The notes below the pieces were generated by a model that ran no database searches, was not told the origin of the DNA, and saw only the letters and a program-made list of their open reading frames with translations. Below are positions 63,964 to 64,000 of a stretch of DNA of 64,000 bases, piece by piece. How positions within the stretch are numbered: position 1 is the stretch's first letter; each line of letters begins with the position of its first letter. The position numbers were made by a program, and so were the translations under genes. The DNA is from Streptococcus suis (GTDB taxonomy: Bacteria > Bacillota > Bacilli > Lactobacillales > Streptococcaceae). The DNA lies in the NCBI GenBank assembly GCA_022354845.1, contig CP031970.1:124001-188000 (forward strand), read 5' to 3'.

Positions 63964-64000
63964 AGCGTCTTCAAATGACATACCGTAGTTTTTGAATGAA

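Overview
The window looks like the chromosome of a low-GC Gram-positive coccus, most likely Streptococcus suis or a close relative. Supporting points are the gene neighbourhoods rnpA-yidC-jag next to rpmH, pbp2a-rpmG-secE, and tatD-rnmV-rsmA; a MarR/ABC pair that matches the SatR-SatA-SatB efflux locus described in S. suis; and the acetyl-branch lysine genes. The species call is inferred from gene content and protein similarity that I recognise, not from a database search.

Layout. 1-9.7 kb: pgi, a phosphatase, two diaminopimelate genes, a folate salvage enzyme with a rhomboid protease, then a broken MFS exporter, galU and gpsA on the minus strand. 10-17.5 kb: satR-satA-satB with an operator in its promoter, a frameshifted formate/nitrite channel, two flavin reductases (one broken), a DUF454 gene and a 36-codon relic of a second SatB-like gene. 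17.5-24 kb: dut, a frameshifted phosphoglycerate mutase, radA with no canonical start codon, carbonic anhydrase, an AIM24-like protein, a chimeric deletion scar and gltX. 24-32.9 kb: a MerR regulator pair, niacin regulation and uptake (niaR, niaX), arginine synthesis (argG, argH), rnpA-yidC-jag and rpmH. 33-36.9 kb: lipid kinase, tatD, rnmV, several gene relics and rsmA.

37-48 kb is the unusual part. A promoter with two LytTR-type direct repeats precedes six tiny genes: a 20-residue and a 27-residue peptide, then four nearly identical 26-residue cationic peptides on an exact 139-bp tandem repeat. After a pair of mutually exclusive RNA hairpins come two paralogous ABC permeases, a CPBP-type membrane protease, an unknown membrane protein, an ABC ATPase and a full-length ABC exporter. 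An ISL3-family insertion sequence with a perfect 8-bp target duplication follows. Beyond it lie a free-standing receiver-like protein, a LytTR response regulator and a ComD/BlpH/AgrC-type histidine kinase. The same direct repeats, with the same 30-nt distance to the same -10 hexamer, stand before the peptide operon and before the receiver-like gene, so the two-component system very probably controls both. I see no radical SAM, lanthionine or cyclodehydratase enzyme. I read this as an undescribed quorum-regulated peptide (bacteriocin or pheromone) export system; its activity is unknown.

48-64 kb returns to housekeeping genes: a truncated-looking isochorismatase, a large membrane protein, tRNA-Leu(CAG), rsgA-rpe-thiN-rmuC-yhaM and a phosphotransferase, purR, a cluster of small unknown membrane proteins, a pseudouridine synthase with a ferredoxin-NADP reductase, and pbp2a-rpmG-secE. 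Many genes are broken by single events, three of them at homopolymer runs, so part of the pseudogene load could be sequencing error.
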